A stretch of 64,000 nt of DNA, taken from positions 1 to 64,000 of the forward strand of contig JALHMQ010000021.1 of the NCBI GenBank assembly GCA_022843955.1, written 5' to 3'. A program made the position numbers and the translations under genes. The DNA comes from Burkholderiaceae bacterium (lineage in GTDB: Bacteria; Pseudomonadota; Gammaproteobacteria; Burkholderiales; Burkholderiaceae_F). Shown one piece after another: positions 25,442 through 34,882 of this stretch. The notes under the pieces are model-generated. The model had not been told where the DNA came from and searched no databases. It was given only the letters and a program-made list of their open reading frames with translations. Every line of letters starts with the position of its first letter. Position 1 is the stretch's first letter.

Positions 25442-26524
25442 CTAGCTGCCGGTCACCGTGTCGGGATCGACGTCGCACGCGCCGGGCCAGGTCACCGTGC
25501 TGCGGTGGGCGCTCGTTGGCGGATGGCAGGGTTTGATCGCGGTGCCCTGACCGAAGCGGTAGCCAGCAGCGGTGGCCAAGTACTTCTGCTCGGCGGTCTC
25601 GATGCCAGCCACGATCAGCCAATCGGCGTTCAGGCCGGCCGCGCGCGCCTCCAGCAGCGCGTCCTGCCAATCCTCCAGTCGGCGTGACTGGGGCGCCTGC
25701 ACCTTGGCGAAGTCCGGTTGCACAAAGCCGATCGCCTTCATCTCCATGCCGATACGCGCTGCGTTCAGCCGGTAGCCGACGCAAATCTGCTGCGAGCGCA
25801 GCCAGCCGATGAAGCTTTGCACCCGGTAGGGTGAGCGGATGCGGTCGATCTGCCCTCGCACGACGATGGCGATGCGGTGGCAAAGCAGCCGATGCGACTC
25901 GAGAACCTGGGTCACGGGGTCGAGGCAGCGCTCGATGGTGCCGAACGACAGCGTCACCGCCACATCTTGCGACTTCTCCTCTTCGAGCATGGCGAAGGCC
26001 ATGTTCAGTCCTTCGAGCTGGATGCTTGCGCGCCGCATCGTTCCGGACTGCACGCCCTCGGTCCAGACGCATAACTCGTCGTACCAGCGGTTGCGCACGG
26101 CAAGCCCTCGGGTCGGCCACACGGTCGCGTGCAGTTGCGTCGGGTAAAGAACGCCTGTGTCGATCGGCGCAGTGTCGGGATCCGCAGACGGGATCGGCGG
26201 CAAGGGAGCAGACGGATCGAGCGGCGACGCTGGCCAGCCCATCAACGCCGCGTCCGCAACCACCTCGCGCTCAAGATCTGAGCCGTTGCGCTGCGCGCCG
26301 AGCAAGAACTGTCGTTGAGCGCGTGATTTCATCGGCAACCAACTGCCGTGGAGGCGCGCGCCGCCCGGCTTTCTCGGCGGCAAGTCATGAGATGGCGCGA
26401 ATGAGTCGCGCAGAAGATCGACAAGGCGTTCCCTTTCCATCGGCGCAAGCGCACGCGCCTGCTCAACCCGTGCCACGACGCCGTCGCGACACGGGTTGCC
26501 TCCAATTCGTTGCAGACGGATCAC
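25442..26524 (-). CDS. Degenerate EAL-domain protein
   Basis: 360 residues. The C-terminal half follows the EAL fold: VAVTLSFGTIERCLDPV, HRLLCHRIAIVV, then AADWLIVAGIETAEQKYLATAAGYRFGQG-like ending (the usual pattern is EGVET..Q...L...G....QG). Catalytic residues are largely replaced: the EAL motif is not readable, the DDFGTG loop is absent and EGVE is changed to AGIE. It is therefore unlikely to hydrolyse cyclic di-GMP and may bind it or act through protein contacts. The first 100 residues are unrelated and unrecognised. It lies in the segment bracketed by the ytfE repeats. Confidence 0.6.
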   Translation of the reverse strand: MIRLQRIGGNPCRDGVVARVEQARALAPMERERLVDLLRDSFAPSHDLPPRKPGGARLHGSWLPMKSRAQRQFLLGAQRNGSDLEREVVADAALMGWPASPLDPSAPLPPIPSADPDTAPIDTGVLYPTQLHATVWPTRGLAVRNRWYDELCVWTEGVQSGTMRRASIQLEGLNMAFAMLEEEKSQDVAVTLSFGTIERCLDPVTQVLESHRLLCHRIAIVVRGQIDRIRSPYRVQSFIGWLRSQQICVGYRLNAARIGMEMKAIGFVQPDFAKVQAPQSRRLEDWQDALLEARAAGLNADWLIVAGIETAEQKYLATAAGYRFGQGTAIKPCHPPTSAHRSTVTWPGACDVDPDTVTGS

Positions 26525-26662
26525 CGCCTGGTCGTGGCCGGTGTGCCGGCGGGCAGGACTGCGACATCCCGACCCGCCGGTTCGCCCGATCCACCGTCGT
26601 CGCTTGCGCGACGGTGCTGACCATCGATCATGGGGTGAGAGCTTGTTCGGCGACGCGTCCTC

Positions 26663-28324
26663 TCAGCGGCGCTGGTACACGCGAACCCAGTCGACTTGCA
26701 TCGTGTGCGGGAACGCGTTCTCCGCCGCTGTCGACAGGCCGTTCGCGGTCCTGGCACCGGTGAAATTCCGTGGGTTGTTCCGGTAGGCGGCGGGGTACGC
26801 GCCGTCGTACGCGACGTTGAGGATCAGGAAGTTGGGCTTGTTGTAGACCCACAGGCCTCGCGCCTCGACTTCAGCCCGCGTCACCGTACGGAAGGTCCTG
26901 CCGTTGAGACGGAACTCGACGCGATTGGCGTCCCACTCCATCTCGTAGTCATTCCAGTCGCCCGCCCGGTACTCCGCAAGATTGCCGAGGACGATGCCTG
27001 TGCTCGTGTCTTCCTTGTTGTAGGACCCTCCGATGCTGCCGCCGCCGGAGTGCCCCGGACCGTGCAGTGCCGAGCTGTACCACCATGAGTAGCCGATCAT
27101 CTCCATCACATCGAGTTCGCCGGAGTACGGCCACCCGACGTAAGGATCGACAACGTCTTTGCCCAGAGTCCAGAACGCTCCCCACACGCCAACTGGGCCG
27201 TCCTTGGCGCCAGGACCGGATGACGCCGGCGTCTGAAAGCGGATGCGAGCGGCGACGCGGCCATAGGTGAACTCGTACCGGCCGAGCGTAGTGACGCGGC
27301 CCGACGTGTAAGCGCGATTCTGATGGTCCTTGCGCAGTGCGATGTTCAGTATGCCGTTCTGCATGAACACGTTCTCGATACTGTCGGTGTAGAACTGGCG
27401 CTCGCCGTTGCCCCAGCCGCAGAGGCCGCGGTCACAGCCGTCGCCGATCTCGTACCTCCACTTCGACGCATCGAGGCGCGCCGTGGTGGCGCCGCTGTCG
27501 AACTCGTCGGCCCAGACGAGTTGGAAGTCGCCCGTCCCCGGCATGGGCTCCGGAATCGGTGCTGGAGTTCCGGCACTGCCGCCGGTGCCGAAAACACGGA
27601 ACTCGTAGAGCGAGATTCCGTACTGACTGCCGTCGCCGGCGCGCCAACCGCGTTCGGTGGAGTTCAGCCGGATATAGCGCCAACTGCCCGCGGCCGTCAC
27701 GTCGACTCGATCCGCCAGTGGCGGCAGCATCGTCCCGTTCATGGACTTGGTGACCACGGCGCTGGCGGTGGTCCAGTTCTCGCGGTCGTTGGATACCTCG
27801 ATCACATAGCGCGAAGAGAACCCCGTCTCCCAGTCGACCTCGACGCGGGAGATCTGCGCAGGCGCACCCAGGTCAACCATGTACCAGGCGCGCGCGCCGA
27901 TCCCGCTCGCCCAACGCGTGCCTGCACTCCCATCGATACCAAGTGCGGGCGCGGTAAGCCGGTCTTGCGCCGTCGAGGCATACGCCAGCTTGCCGACACT
28001 GATTTGCCCTGACGGTGTGGGTGTGGGTGTTGGCGTTGGCGTTGGTGTTGGCGTTGGCGTGGGTGTGGGTGTTGGCGTTGGTGTTGGCGTTGGCGTGGGC
28101 GTGGGTGTGGGTGTGGGTGTTGGTGTTGGCGTGGGTGTTGGCGTGGGTGTGGGTGATGGCGTGGGTGTTGGTGTTGGCGTGGGTGTTGGTGCTGGATTGT
28201 TGGCAGGAGGATCCGACGGACTGTCGGATCCGCATGCTGTGAGCCCGATGCCGGCGATCAGCGCTGCTGATGCGAAGAGCAATGCTGTTCTGGTTCCGGC
28301 CTGAACTTGAGTCCTGCGAGTCAT
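26663..28324 (-). CDS. GH16-family glycoside hydrolase lipoprotein with F5/8-type sugar-binding domain
   Basis: About 553 residues. Lipoprotein signal (lipobox LTAC), then a Thr-Pro repeat linker of about 60 residues, then a discoidin/F5-8 type C domain ([28 protein letters not shown]), then a GH16 domain beginning LVWADEFDS. The GH16 catalytic signature ExDxxE is present as ELDVME, and HGPGHSGG follows as in laminarinases. It should cleave a beta-1,3- or mixed-linkage glucan at the cell surface. ATG 28324 has GGAGG directly upstream, so it is preferred over ATG 28342. Not a photosynthesis gene; with the EAL-like gene it sits between the ytfE repeats. Confidence 0.88.
   Translation of the reverse strand: MTRRTQVQAGTRTALLFASAALIAGIGLTACGSDSPSDPPANNPAPTPTPTPTPTPSPTPTPTPTPTPTPTPTPTPTPTPTPTPTPTPTPTPTPTPTPTPTPTPSGQISVGKLAYASTAQDRLTAPALGIDGSAGTRWASGIGARAWYMVDLGAPAQISRVEVDWETGFSSRYVIEVSNDRENWTTASAVVTKSMNGTMLPPLADRVDVTAAGSWRYIRLNSTERGWRAGDGSQYGISLYEFRVFGTGGSAGTPAPIPEPMPGTGDFQLVWADEFDSGATTARLDASKWRYEIGDGCDRGLCGWGNGERQFYTDSIENVFMQNGILNIALRKDHQNRAYTSGRVTTLGRYEFTYGRVAARIRFQTPASSGPGAKDGPVGVWGAFWTLGKDVVDPYVGWPYSGELDVMEMIGYSWWYSSALHGPGHSGGGSIGGSYNKEDTSTGIVLGNLAEYRAGDWNDYEMEWDANRVEFRLNGRTFRTVTRAEVEARGLWVYNKPNFLILNVAYDGAYPAAYRNNPRNFTGARTANGLSTAAENAFPHTMQVDWVRVYQRR
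28014..28192. repeat. Hexanucleotide-type minisatellite encoding the Thr-Pro linker
   Basis: Nearly 180 bases of GTGTGG/GTTGGC-type six-base units on the plus strand, read on the minus strand as alternating ACC/ACG/ACA and CCA/CCC codons (Thr-Pro). Such arrays change length by slippage, so linker length in the GH16 protein may vary between strains and may be hard to assemble exactly. Confidence 0.85.
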
Positions 28325-28546
28325 GCGTCCTCCGTGCGTCATTCGTTGTGTTTGAACTGACTTACGGGGCGGGATCCTATGCAGTGACGAGCGATTGGGA
28401 ATGTGTCATCTGACATGGGTGGAACGCAGAAACGGAGAACTGGTAACTCGCAGGGACTAACGTAAGCGCGCAGTGGATCCCGTCCTTGAGCGAGGCGCTG
28501 CGGTTTGACTGGCACGAGTTTGAACAGTCGATCCCGACAGTCACCC

Positions 28547-28800
28547 GAGGAGCAGATCGTCTTGTCGTTGGATGAAGGCCGGCGGCCACCCGATGATCAG
28601 CGCGCCGATCGGCATGATGCGGCACGAGCACGACCATCACGGCGAGCGGCTGGCGCAGCTGGAGGCGCTTACCGGAGAGTGCGTGGTCCCGGAAGGTGCC
28701 TGCGCATCGTGGCAGGCGCTGTATGTCGGGATGCGCAAGCTGATCGACGACGTGCGCGAGCACGTGCACCTGGAGAACAACGTGCTGTTCCGCCGGTTTG
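28547..28800 (+). pseudogene. Truncated 3' copy of ytfE
   Basis: Codes for the last 75 or so residues of the RIC hemerythrin domain (MKAGGHPMISAPIGMMRHEH..., HVHLENNVLFRRF) but lacks the N-terminal Cys pair and most of the four-helix core, and the stop codon of the parent is lost. Faint similarity extends upstream to GAGGAGCAGAT, out of frame. Nothing suggests a promoter. Best read as the remnant of a duplication or of an insertion event between the PGC and ytfE. Confidence 0.75.
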
Positions 28801-28903
28801 GCGCCTGCGGTACGGCTGAGGCCGACGACGGGCGCGACGACGGGGTCCGACGACTGAAGTCCGGGACGGACCGACGATGCCTCTGTCCGAGGCCCGGAGG
28901 CGC

Positions 28904-30076
28904 CTACTCGGCGGCCTTCATCGTGTCGGCGCCGCTGCGGGCCAGGGTGGAGATGCCCTGCCGGTTGCGTTCGGCAACGCGCTCGAACAGGTCGATCACC
29001 CAAAGCGTGCGCTGGTAGAAGTTTCCGCTCGCGCTGGCGCGTGATTCGGGCAAGTGCGGCATGCGTCCGCTCGCGAGTTGCGCGGCCTCCACCAGGAAGC
29101 GCACCGCGGGCAGCGGTGTCAGCGGGTGGGGCGGTCGCGGCAGCACCAGCGCGGCGCCGAGCGCCTGCGTGATCAGCGCGAGCTTGCGCTGGCGCGGCAC
29201 CACGGCGCGCTGCGACATCGAATCGAGTCCGGCGCGCTCGACCTCGCGGCCGATCTCTGCATACACCAGCCGGGCCGCGCGGATCGCCGGGCGGCAGGTG
29301 CGCGGCAGTTCGGCGATGCCGTGCTCCGCGCGTGCGTACAACGCATCGGCGGCCGCGAGCAGGCGTGCCACGACGCCGCCGATCGCTTCGTTGAACACGG
29401 GCGCGGCAAGCCAGACGTCGGGGTCGATGCCGGCCTCGCGCATCCAGTCGCGTGGCAGGTAGAGCCGACCGTTGCGTGCGTCTTCGCCCACATCGCGCGC
29501 GATGTTGGTCAGTTGCATCGCCAGGCCGAGTTCGCAGGCGCGCTCCAGCGCGGCCGGGCTGCGGGTGCGCATGATGATCGCCATCATCGCGCCCACGGTG
29601 CCGGCCACGCGCGCCGCGTAGTCGTTCAGCTGATCGAGCGTGTCGTACTGGCGGCCTTGTGCATCCCAGGCAAAGCCGTCGAGCAGCGCGGTGAGCAGCA
29701 GCATCGGCAGGTCGAAGCGATCGACCACCGCGGCGAGCGCGCAGTCGGCATCGAAGGGCAGGGGGTCGTTGGCGTAGATCCGCTGCAAGCGATGACGCAG
29801 CTGCGCCAGCACCTCGTCCACCGGCTGCGCCGGGTCGCGCAGGTCGATGGCGTCGTCGGCGACGCGGCAGAACGCGTACAGCGCTGTGGCTGGTACGCGC
29901 ACGCGCGTTGGGAGCAGCAGCGAGGCGGCGAAAAAGGTCTTGGAGCCGCCGCGCATCAGGCGCTTGCACGCCTGCGCGTCGAAGGCGGCTGGCGGCGGCG
30001 CGGGCACGGTGCCGCCGAGCGTGGCCGGCGCTGCTGCGCGAACCCGCGCGAGATAGGGAGAGAGCCGGCCGTCCAT
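28904..30076 (-). CDS. crtB: 15-cis-phytoene synthase (CrtB)
   Basis: 390 residues, condensing two GGPP to phytoene, the first carotenoid step. Squalene/phytoene synthase hallmarks: SKTFFAASLLLP, first Asp-rich motif RVADDAIDL, second LTNIARDVGEDARNGRLYLP with DxxED. The N-terminal 35 residues are an Ala/Pro-rich extension. It follows crtI by 7 bases in the same operon. The order puhE-crtI-crtB places early carotenoid synthesis at the end of the long bchF-to-crtB transcription unit. Confidence 0.96.
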   Translation of the reverse strand: MDGRLSPYLARVRAAAPATLGGTVPAPPPAAFDAQACKRLMRGGSKTFFAASLLLPTRVRVPATALYAFCRVADDAIDLRDPAQPVDEVLAQLRHRLQRIYANDPLPFDADCALAAVVDRFDLPMLLLTALLDGFAWDAQGRQYDTLDQLNDYAARVAGTVGAMMAIIMRTRSPAALERACELGLAMQLTNIARDVGEDARNGRLYLPRDWMREAGIDPDVWLAAPVFNEAIGGVVARLLAAADALYARAEHGIAELPRTCRPAIRAARLVYAEIGREVERAGLDSMSQRAVVPRQRKLALITQALGAALVLPRPPHPLTPLPAVRFLVEAAQLASGRMPHLPESRASASGNFYQRTLWVIDLFERVAERNRQGISTLARSGADTMKAAE

Positions 30077-30083
30077 GGCGGGA

Positions 30084-31655
30084 TCAGACGAGGGCCGAAG
30101 GTTCGGGGATCACGGTCTGCAGCGCCTGCGCCGACATCAGCACGCCCGGCACGCCGGCGCCCGGATGGGTGCTGGCGCCCACGAAGAACAGGCGATCGAT
30201 GTCCTCGCTGGTGTTGTGCGGGCGAAACCAGGCGCTTTGCGTCATCAGCGGTTCGAGGCCGAAGGCCGCGCCCTTGAGCGACAGCAGGCGGTCGCGGAAG
30301 TCAACAGGTGTGGTGATCAACTGCGTGACGATGTGCTTTTCGAAGCCGGGCATCACGGTGCGGTCGAGCTCGGCGGCGATGCGCTGGCGATACGTCTCGG
30401 CCATGGTCGACCAGTCGGTGCCGCTGTCCAGGTGCGGCACCGGCGACAGAACGTAGAACGTGTCGCAGCCGGCCGGCGCCAGCGACGGGTCGGTCGCGGT
30501 GGGCCGGTGCAGGTACAGGCTGAAGTCGTCGGCCAGGTGATGGCGCAGGAAGATGTCGCGCAGCAGTTCCTTGTAGCGCGGCCCCATCAGCAGCATGTGG
30601 TGCGGCAGTTCGTCATAGCGGCGGTTCAGGCCGAAGTACCAGACGAACAGGCTCATCGAGTACTTGCCCTTGTCGATGCGCCGATCGGTCCAGTGGCGCC
30701 GATGCTGCGGCTCCACCAAATACTTGTAGGTCCAGGCGGAGTCGGCATTGGAGACGACGATGTCTGCGGCGATCTTCTCGCCACTGGCCAGCGTGACGCC
30801 GGTGGCGCGCGGCCGGCTGCTACCGCGGGCTGGCTCGATGTCGATCTTGCGCACCTCGGCATTCAGGCGCAGGCGGCCGCCCTTGGATTCGAGCAGCTTG
30901 ACCAGGCCGTCGACAATGACCCCGGTGCCGCCCATCGCCCAGTGCACGCCGAAGCGCCGTTCGAGCGAGTTGACGAGCGCGTAAACCGAGGTGACCGAAA
31001 ACGGATTGCCGCCAATGAGCAGCGGATGAAAGCTCATCACCTGGCGCAGCTTGGGATCGCGGATGTGCTGCGACACCACGCCGAAAATGGTGCGCCAGCC
31101 CTGCATGCGGATCAGTTGCGGCGCCGCGGCCAGCATGTTGGACAGCTTGGGAAAGGCGACCGGCCCGAGTTCCTCGAAGCCCAGCCGGTAGCACAGGTCG
31201 GCGTACTTGGCGAAGCGTTTGTAGCCTTCCAGGTCGCCGGGCGCGAAGCGCTCGATCTCGGCGTACATCTTCTCGGTATCGCCGTGGTAATCGAAGTGCG
31301 AGCCGTCTGAAAAGCGCAGGCGGTAGAACGGCGCCATCGGCGTCAGCGTCAGGTCGTCGGCGAGCTTGCGGCCGCACAGCGTCCACAGCTCTTCGAGGAA
31401 CCAGGGTGCGGTGATGATGGTGGGGCCGGCGTCGAACACGAAGCCGTCCTGCCGATGCACGTAGGCGCGGCCACCCGGGCCGTCGAGCTTCTCGACCACG
31501 GTGACGTCATAGCCGCGGCAGGCGAGACGGATGGCGGCGCCGAGGCCGCCGAAGCCGCTGCCGATGACCAGCGCACGTTTGCCGGGCGCGGCGGGGTTGA
31601 CGGTCGGGACGGGCGAAGCGGCCAGTGGACCCTGGCCGTGAAACACGGTCTTCAT
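30084..31655 (-). CDS. crtI: Phytoene desaturase (CrtI)
   Basis: 523 residues, FAD-dependent desaturase giving neurosporene and/or lycopene from phytoene. FAD motif ALVIGSGFGGLGAAIRLACRGYDV near residue 30, SLFVWYFGLNRRYDELPHH in the substrate region, and the C-terminal FFVGASTHPGAGVPGVLMSAQ. The first 25 residues are a short extension. The presence of crtA, C, D, F suggests products toward spheroidene, which needs a three-step CrtI, but desaturation number cannot be read from sequence. Confidence 0.96.
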   Translation of the reverse strand: MKTVFHGQGPLAASPVPTVNPAAPGKRALVIGSGFGGLGAAIRLACRGYDVTVVEKLDGPGGRAYVHRQDGFVFDAGPTIITAPWFLEELWTLCGRKLADDLTLTPMAPFYRLRFSDGSHFDYHGDTEKMYAEIERFAPGDLEGYKRFAKYADLCYRLGFEELGPVAFPKLSNMLAAAPQLIRMQGWRTIFGVVSQHIRDPKLRQVMSFHPLLIGGNPFSVTSVYALVNSLERRFGVHWAMGGTGVIVDGLVKLLESKGGRLRLNAEVRKIDIEPARGSSRPRATGVTLASGEKIAADIVVSNADSAWTYKYLVEPQHRRHWTDRRIDKGKYSMSLFVWYFGLNRRYDELPHHMLLMGPRYKELLRDIFLRHHLADDFSLYLHRPTATDPSLAPAGCDTFYVLSPVPHLDSGTDWSTMAETYRQRIAAELDRTVMPGFEKHIVTQLITTPVDFRDRLLSLKGAAFGLEPLMTQSAWFRPHNTSEDIDRLFFVGASTHPGAGVPGVLMSAQALQTVIPEPSALV

Positions 31656-31716
31656 GCGTGACCTCGAAAAGCGTGATGCGGTGATGCCTGGTGCAACCTA
31701 CAGCTCGACATGATGG

Positions 31717-32562
31717 TCAGTCCGGACGCGGGCTCGGTGCCGGATGCAGTTCGATCGGTGTGATCGCGCGGTGGGTGGTGGCCGGCGGTTGCGCGATGGC
31801 GGCGCCGTGATTGCGCATCGCCCAGCGCCACAGCGCGGTCACATCGACCGGCAGCACCATCATCAGGTGCTCGACGATCGCCAGCGCCAGCAGCGCGGCC
31901 ACCAGCAACAGGCCGACGCGCGCTGGCTCGCTCGCGGCCGGATCGATCGCGCCCTGCACCAGCAGCACCACGACCAGGCTTGCCGTGCCGACCGACACCG
32001 GCAGCAGCGCATTCATGCGGCGGCGACGGAAGAAACTCTTCAGGTAGGTCAGGTGCGGGGGCAGGAACTCTTCGCTCAGGTTGCGCACGCCGAAGAACAG
32101 ATTCAGCTTGGCGCTGCTGCGCATCGTCCACAGCACCGCGTAGGTCCACAGCGCGACGGCATTGTTGCCGTGCCAGGTGAGCGCGGCGATCACCACGGCG
32201 CCGCCGATGATCGCCAGTTCGTGCCACAGGATCGCCTCGATCGCGTGGACGAAGTGGCGCCAGCCGCCGCAGTCGGGTGCGCAGGCGTGGCGGCGCGGGC
32301 CGGTGAGAAAGCCGGTGAGAAAGCTCAGCTCCTGCCAGCCCCAGACCAGCAGCGCGCAGGTGAAGGCGGCATACGCGCCCGAGACCGAGTTGTCATGGGC
32401 GGTAATGACGATGCCGCCGAGTGCCGCCACCGCAATCACCGTGGCGATCGCCAGGCTCCAGCGGAAGGTGGTGCGCGGCAGGCCGTCGAGCAGCAGCACG
32501 AGGCCGGTGCTGAACCACCAGATGAAGGCGGCAAAGACGACAGGAAGCACGAGGTCCAGCAT
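31717..32562 (-). CDS. puhE: PuhE, photosynthetic complex assembly protein 2
   Basis: 281 residues, about seven membrane helices, family DUF3623. It shows WWFSTGLVLLLDGLPRTTFRWSL-like start, the conserved WGWQELSFLTGFLTGPRR, and LNLFFGVRNLSEEFLPPHLTYL. In Rhodobacter loss of puhE alters reaction-centre levels and bacteriochlorophyll supply; the exact activity is not known. Located downstream of acsF as in other betaproteobacterial PGCs. Confidence 0.9.
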   Translation of the reverse strand: MLDLVLPVVFAAFIWWFSTGLVLLLDGLPRTTFRWSLAIATVIAVAALGGIVITAHDNSVSGAYAAFTCALLVWGWQELSFLTGFLTGPRRHACAPDCGGWRHFVHAIEAILWHELAIIGGAVVIAALTWHGNNAVALWTYAVLWTMRSSAKLNLFFGVRNLSEEFLPPHLTYLKSFFRRRRMNALLPVSVGTASLVVVLLVQGAIDPAASEPARVGLLLVAALLALAIVEHLMMVLPVDVTALWRWAMRNHGAAIAQPPATTHRAITPIELHPAPSPRPD

Positions 32563-32591
32563 GCTGCGTCAATGCTCCCGTTGGCGCCGTC

Positions 32592-33689
32592 TCACCAGAC
32601 CGGCGCGACGCGGATCTGCGCCGGCAGGGTGTGCCGATGCACCGGCAGCAGGTACAGGCGGGCAAACACCGCAAACCCGGCAACCGCGCAGGCGCCGCGC
32701 TTGAGCGTGCCCAGCACGCCGCCCTGCGCCTTGGCGCGGTCGGCGGCGAAGCTGATGCGGCGCAATCGATCCATCCCCGCGCGGAACGCCGGGTGGTCGA
32801 TGTCGAGCGTCAGCGGGAACACCTGCTTGCTGATTTCGCTGGTGATGCGAAAGACCTCGTAGTCGTAGGCGGTCGACTGCAGTCCCATCGCCTCGTGCAT
32901 CGCCGGCCGGGTGTGGTCGCGCACGAACATGGTGGCGTACACGGCAAGCAGGAAGAAGCGGATCCACAGCGTGTTGGCACCGCGCAGCAGGTGCGGATGC
33001 GCGCGCATGATCAGCGCGAACGATTCGCCGTGGCGAAACTCGTCGTTGCACCAGCGCTCGAACCAGCGAAAGATCGGGTGGAAACGCTTGTCGGGGTTGC
33101 GCTCGAGCTGACGAAAGATGGTGATATAGCGCGCGTAGCCGATCTTCTCCGACAGGTAGGTCGCGTAGAAGATGTACTTGGGCTTGAAGTAGGTGTACGC
33201 CTTGGTGCGCTTGAGGCCGCCGAGGTCCACCCCCATGCCCAGGTCCTTGAGCGAGGCGTTGATGAAGCCGGCGTGGCGGCTCTCGTCGCGCGCCATCATG
33301 CCCATCAGGTTCTTGATGTCGGGGTTGTCGACGTTCTTCTTGATCTCGTTGTAGAGCACGCAGCCGGAGAACTCGCTGGTGACCGAGCTGATCAGGAAGT
33401 CGAGGAACTCCTTGCGCAGTTCGGGCGAGATGCGCGCGAAGACCTCTTTCAGCTCGACCTCGAACTGGGCGTCGCGCTGGAAGTGGTCGTGGTTGTTGTC
33501 GCCTTCGTACTCGGCCATCATCGCGTCCCACTCGGCGCGTACCGGGGTGACGTCGATCGCGTCCATCGCCTTGTAGTCGGTGGTGTAGAAGCGCGGCGAG
33601 AGCAGGGTGCTGACCTCGGCCTTGCGGGTCGACTCGTCCGAGGTGGCGGGCGTTCGGCTGACGGCGGTGCTTTCGATGACGGCGGACAT
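32592..33689 (-). CDS. acsF: Aerobic Mg-protoporphyrin IX monomethyl ester cyclase (AcsF)
   Basis: 365 residues, di-iron oxidative cyclase that forms ring E using O2. Carboxylate/His ligands are visible in [19 protein letters not shown] and [15 protein letters not shown] 33689 (MSAVIES) has AGGAGA upstream; earlier codons are not conserved. Its coexistence with bchE lets pigment form with and without oxygen. The partner subunit BciE/Ycf54 is not seen; puhE or puhB neighbours are not known to replace it. Confidence 0.96.
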   Translation of the reverse strand: MSAVIESTAVSRTPATSDESTRKAEVSTLLSPRFYTTDYKAMDAIDVTPVRAEWDAMMAEYEGDNNHDHFQRDAQFEVELKEVFARISPELRKEFLDFLISSVTSEFSGCVLYNEIKKNVDNPDIKNLMGMMARDESRHAGFINASLKDLGMGVDLGGLKRTKAYTYFKPKYIFYATYLSEKIGYARYITIFRQLERNPDKRFHPIFRWFERWCNDEFRHGESFALIMRAHPHLLRGANTLWIRFFLLAVYATMFVRDHTRPAMHEAMGLQSTAYDYEVFRITSEISKQVFPLTLDIDHPAFRAGMDRLRRISFAADRAKAQGGVLGTLKRGACAVAGFAVFARLYLLPVHRHTLPAQIRVAPVW

Positions 33690-33705
33690 GCTGGTCTCCT
33701 CGTTG

Positions 33706-34188
33706 TCAGTTGCGCGGCTGGGTCGGGCCGGCCGTGGTCGGTGTGCTTGATGGTTGCAGCAGGCGCGCAAAGGCGCCGGCGTGCATCGGACCGAAGGACT
33801 CGAGATCGATGCGCTGTCCAGTGGCCGGGTCTTCGAGCGTGAGACGGCCGTCGACGCGGCCGATCAGCACGAAGGGCTGCGTGTGGTCGAGCCCGCGCAG
33901 CTTGCGTTCGCGCGCCAACGCCCGCAGCGCGCCGCGCACGAAGCCGTTCTCGCCGTGCAGCGTGTCCACGATCTGACCACTGCGGTCGTCGATGACGGTG
34001 ATGCCGCCGTCCGGCCGATCTTCGAAGCGCAGCTCGCGCGTCTGCGCGGCGGCGGCGTCGGGCTCGCGCACGTCGATGCCCGACAGGCGCACCGCTGCCA
34101 CTGCCACGAACGTGGCCAGCACCAGCGCGCCGATCGACAGCAGGACGCCGCGCGGGAGGGTGTCGCCGTGGGGAGCGGTCGGGCTCAT
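33706..34188 (-). CDS. puhC: PuhC, photosynthetic complex assembly protein
   Basis: 160 residues. One N-terminal membrane span ([22 protein letters not shown]) and a periplasmic domain with the PuhC motif [18 protein letters not shown] and [18 protein letters not shown]. PuhC helps organise the reaction centre with LH1. ATG 34188 was chosen because it gives the membrane segment near the N-terminus. It follows puhB after 16 bases. Confidence 0.9.
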   Translation of the reverse strand: MSPTAPHGDTLPRGVLLSIGALVLATFVAVAAVRLSGIDVREPDAAAAQTRELRFEDRPDGGITVIDDRSGQIVDTLHGENGFVRGALRALARERKLRGLDHTQPFVLIGRVDGRLTLEDPATGQRIDLESFGPMHAGAFARLLQPSSTPTTAGPTQPRN

Positions 34189-34204
34189 GGGTAGGCTGCC
34201 AGGG

Positions 34205-34882
34205 TCAATGCGCCGCAACCGGCTGCTGTTCGCGCGACGGCTCGGCCACCGCGTTGCTGCTCGGCAGTTCGACACCGGTAGCCTGCGACCAGGCCTTGGC
34301 GAGGATGGCCGCGACCTGCTCCACGTTCTGCAGGCTCGACAACATCGGCTCCGGGCGGCGCATGTTCCATGGGCGACAGTGCGGCCACAGATGCAGCCAG
34401 GCGATCTGGCTGCCTTCGGCCAGCGTCAACGGGATGTCGCCCAGGCTGTCGCCCTCGATCCGCAGTCCGGCACTGGCAATGCGCTTGAGCGGCAGGTTGA
34501 AGGTGAGCGTCAGTACGATGCCAATGCGCATCACCACCCGCTTGCTGGTGATCGTGTACACGGTGGTGCGGCCGGTGAGCCACGCCAGCGTCAGCACGGT
34601 GCCGAGGGCGAACACCACCAGCGGCAGCAGCCACGCCATCGCGACCAGCGCGGCAACGATGCCACTGCCATCGGCCAGGACGTTGGCGCCGCGCAGGGCG
34701 AGGATCACGCCGAAGTAGATCGCCAGCTTGCGCGCATGGAACGCGCGCACTGCCACACGGCGCCATTCCGGTCGGCCTTGCCAGAGGATGCGCTCGCCGG
34801 GCGGCAGCGGTTCCGGCAGCCCGGGCGTTGGCTCGAACTCGTGTTCGTGCTCGCCGGGCGCAGCGTGGCGATGCGATGTCAT
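34205..34882 (-). CDS. puhB: PuhB, reaction-centre assembly protein
   Basis: 225 residues, two or three membrane spans and a PH-like domain; typical features are LPPGERILWQGRPEWRRVAVRAFH near the start and TTVYTITSKRVVMRIGIVLTL. PuhB dimers assist reaction-centre assembly in Rhodobacter. The start overlaps the puhA stop (ATGA type, 4 bases), so the puhABC genes are translationally coupled. Confidence 0.93.
   Translation of the reverse strand: MTSHRHAAPGEHEHEFEPTPGLPEPLPPGERILWQGRPEWRRVAVRAFHARKLAIYFGVILALRGANVLADGSGIVAALVAMAWLLPLVVFALGTVLTLAWLTGRTTVYTITSKRVVMRIGIVLTLTFNLPLKRIASAGLRIEGDSLGDIPLTLAEGSQIAWLHLWPHCRPWNMRRPEPMLSSLQNVEQVAAILAKAWSQATGVELPSSNAVAEPSREQQPVAAH

Noticed and set aside
27879-28304. 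Plus-strand Gly-Val repeat protein
   Set aside because: It is the antisense reading of the Thr-Pro minisatellite of the GH16 gene.
29054-30277. Plus-strand open frame opposite crtB
   Set aside because: Antisense of a secure phytoene synthase gene; no start signal or family match.
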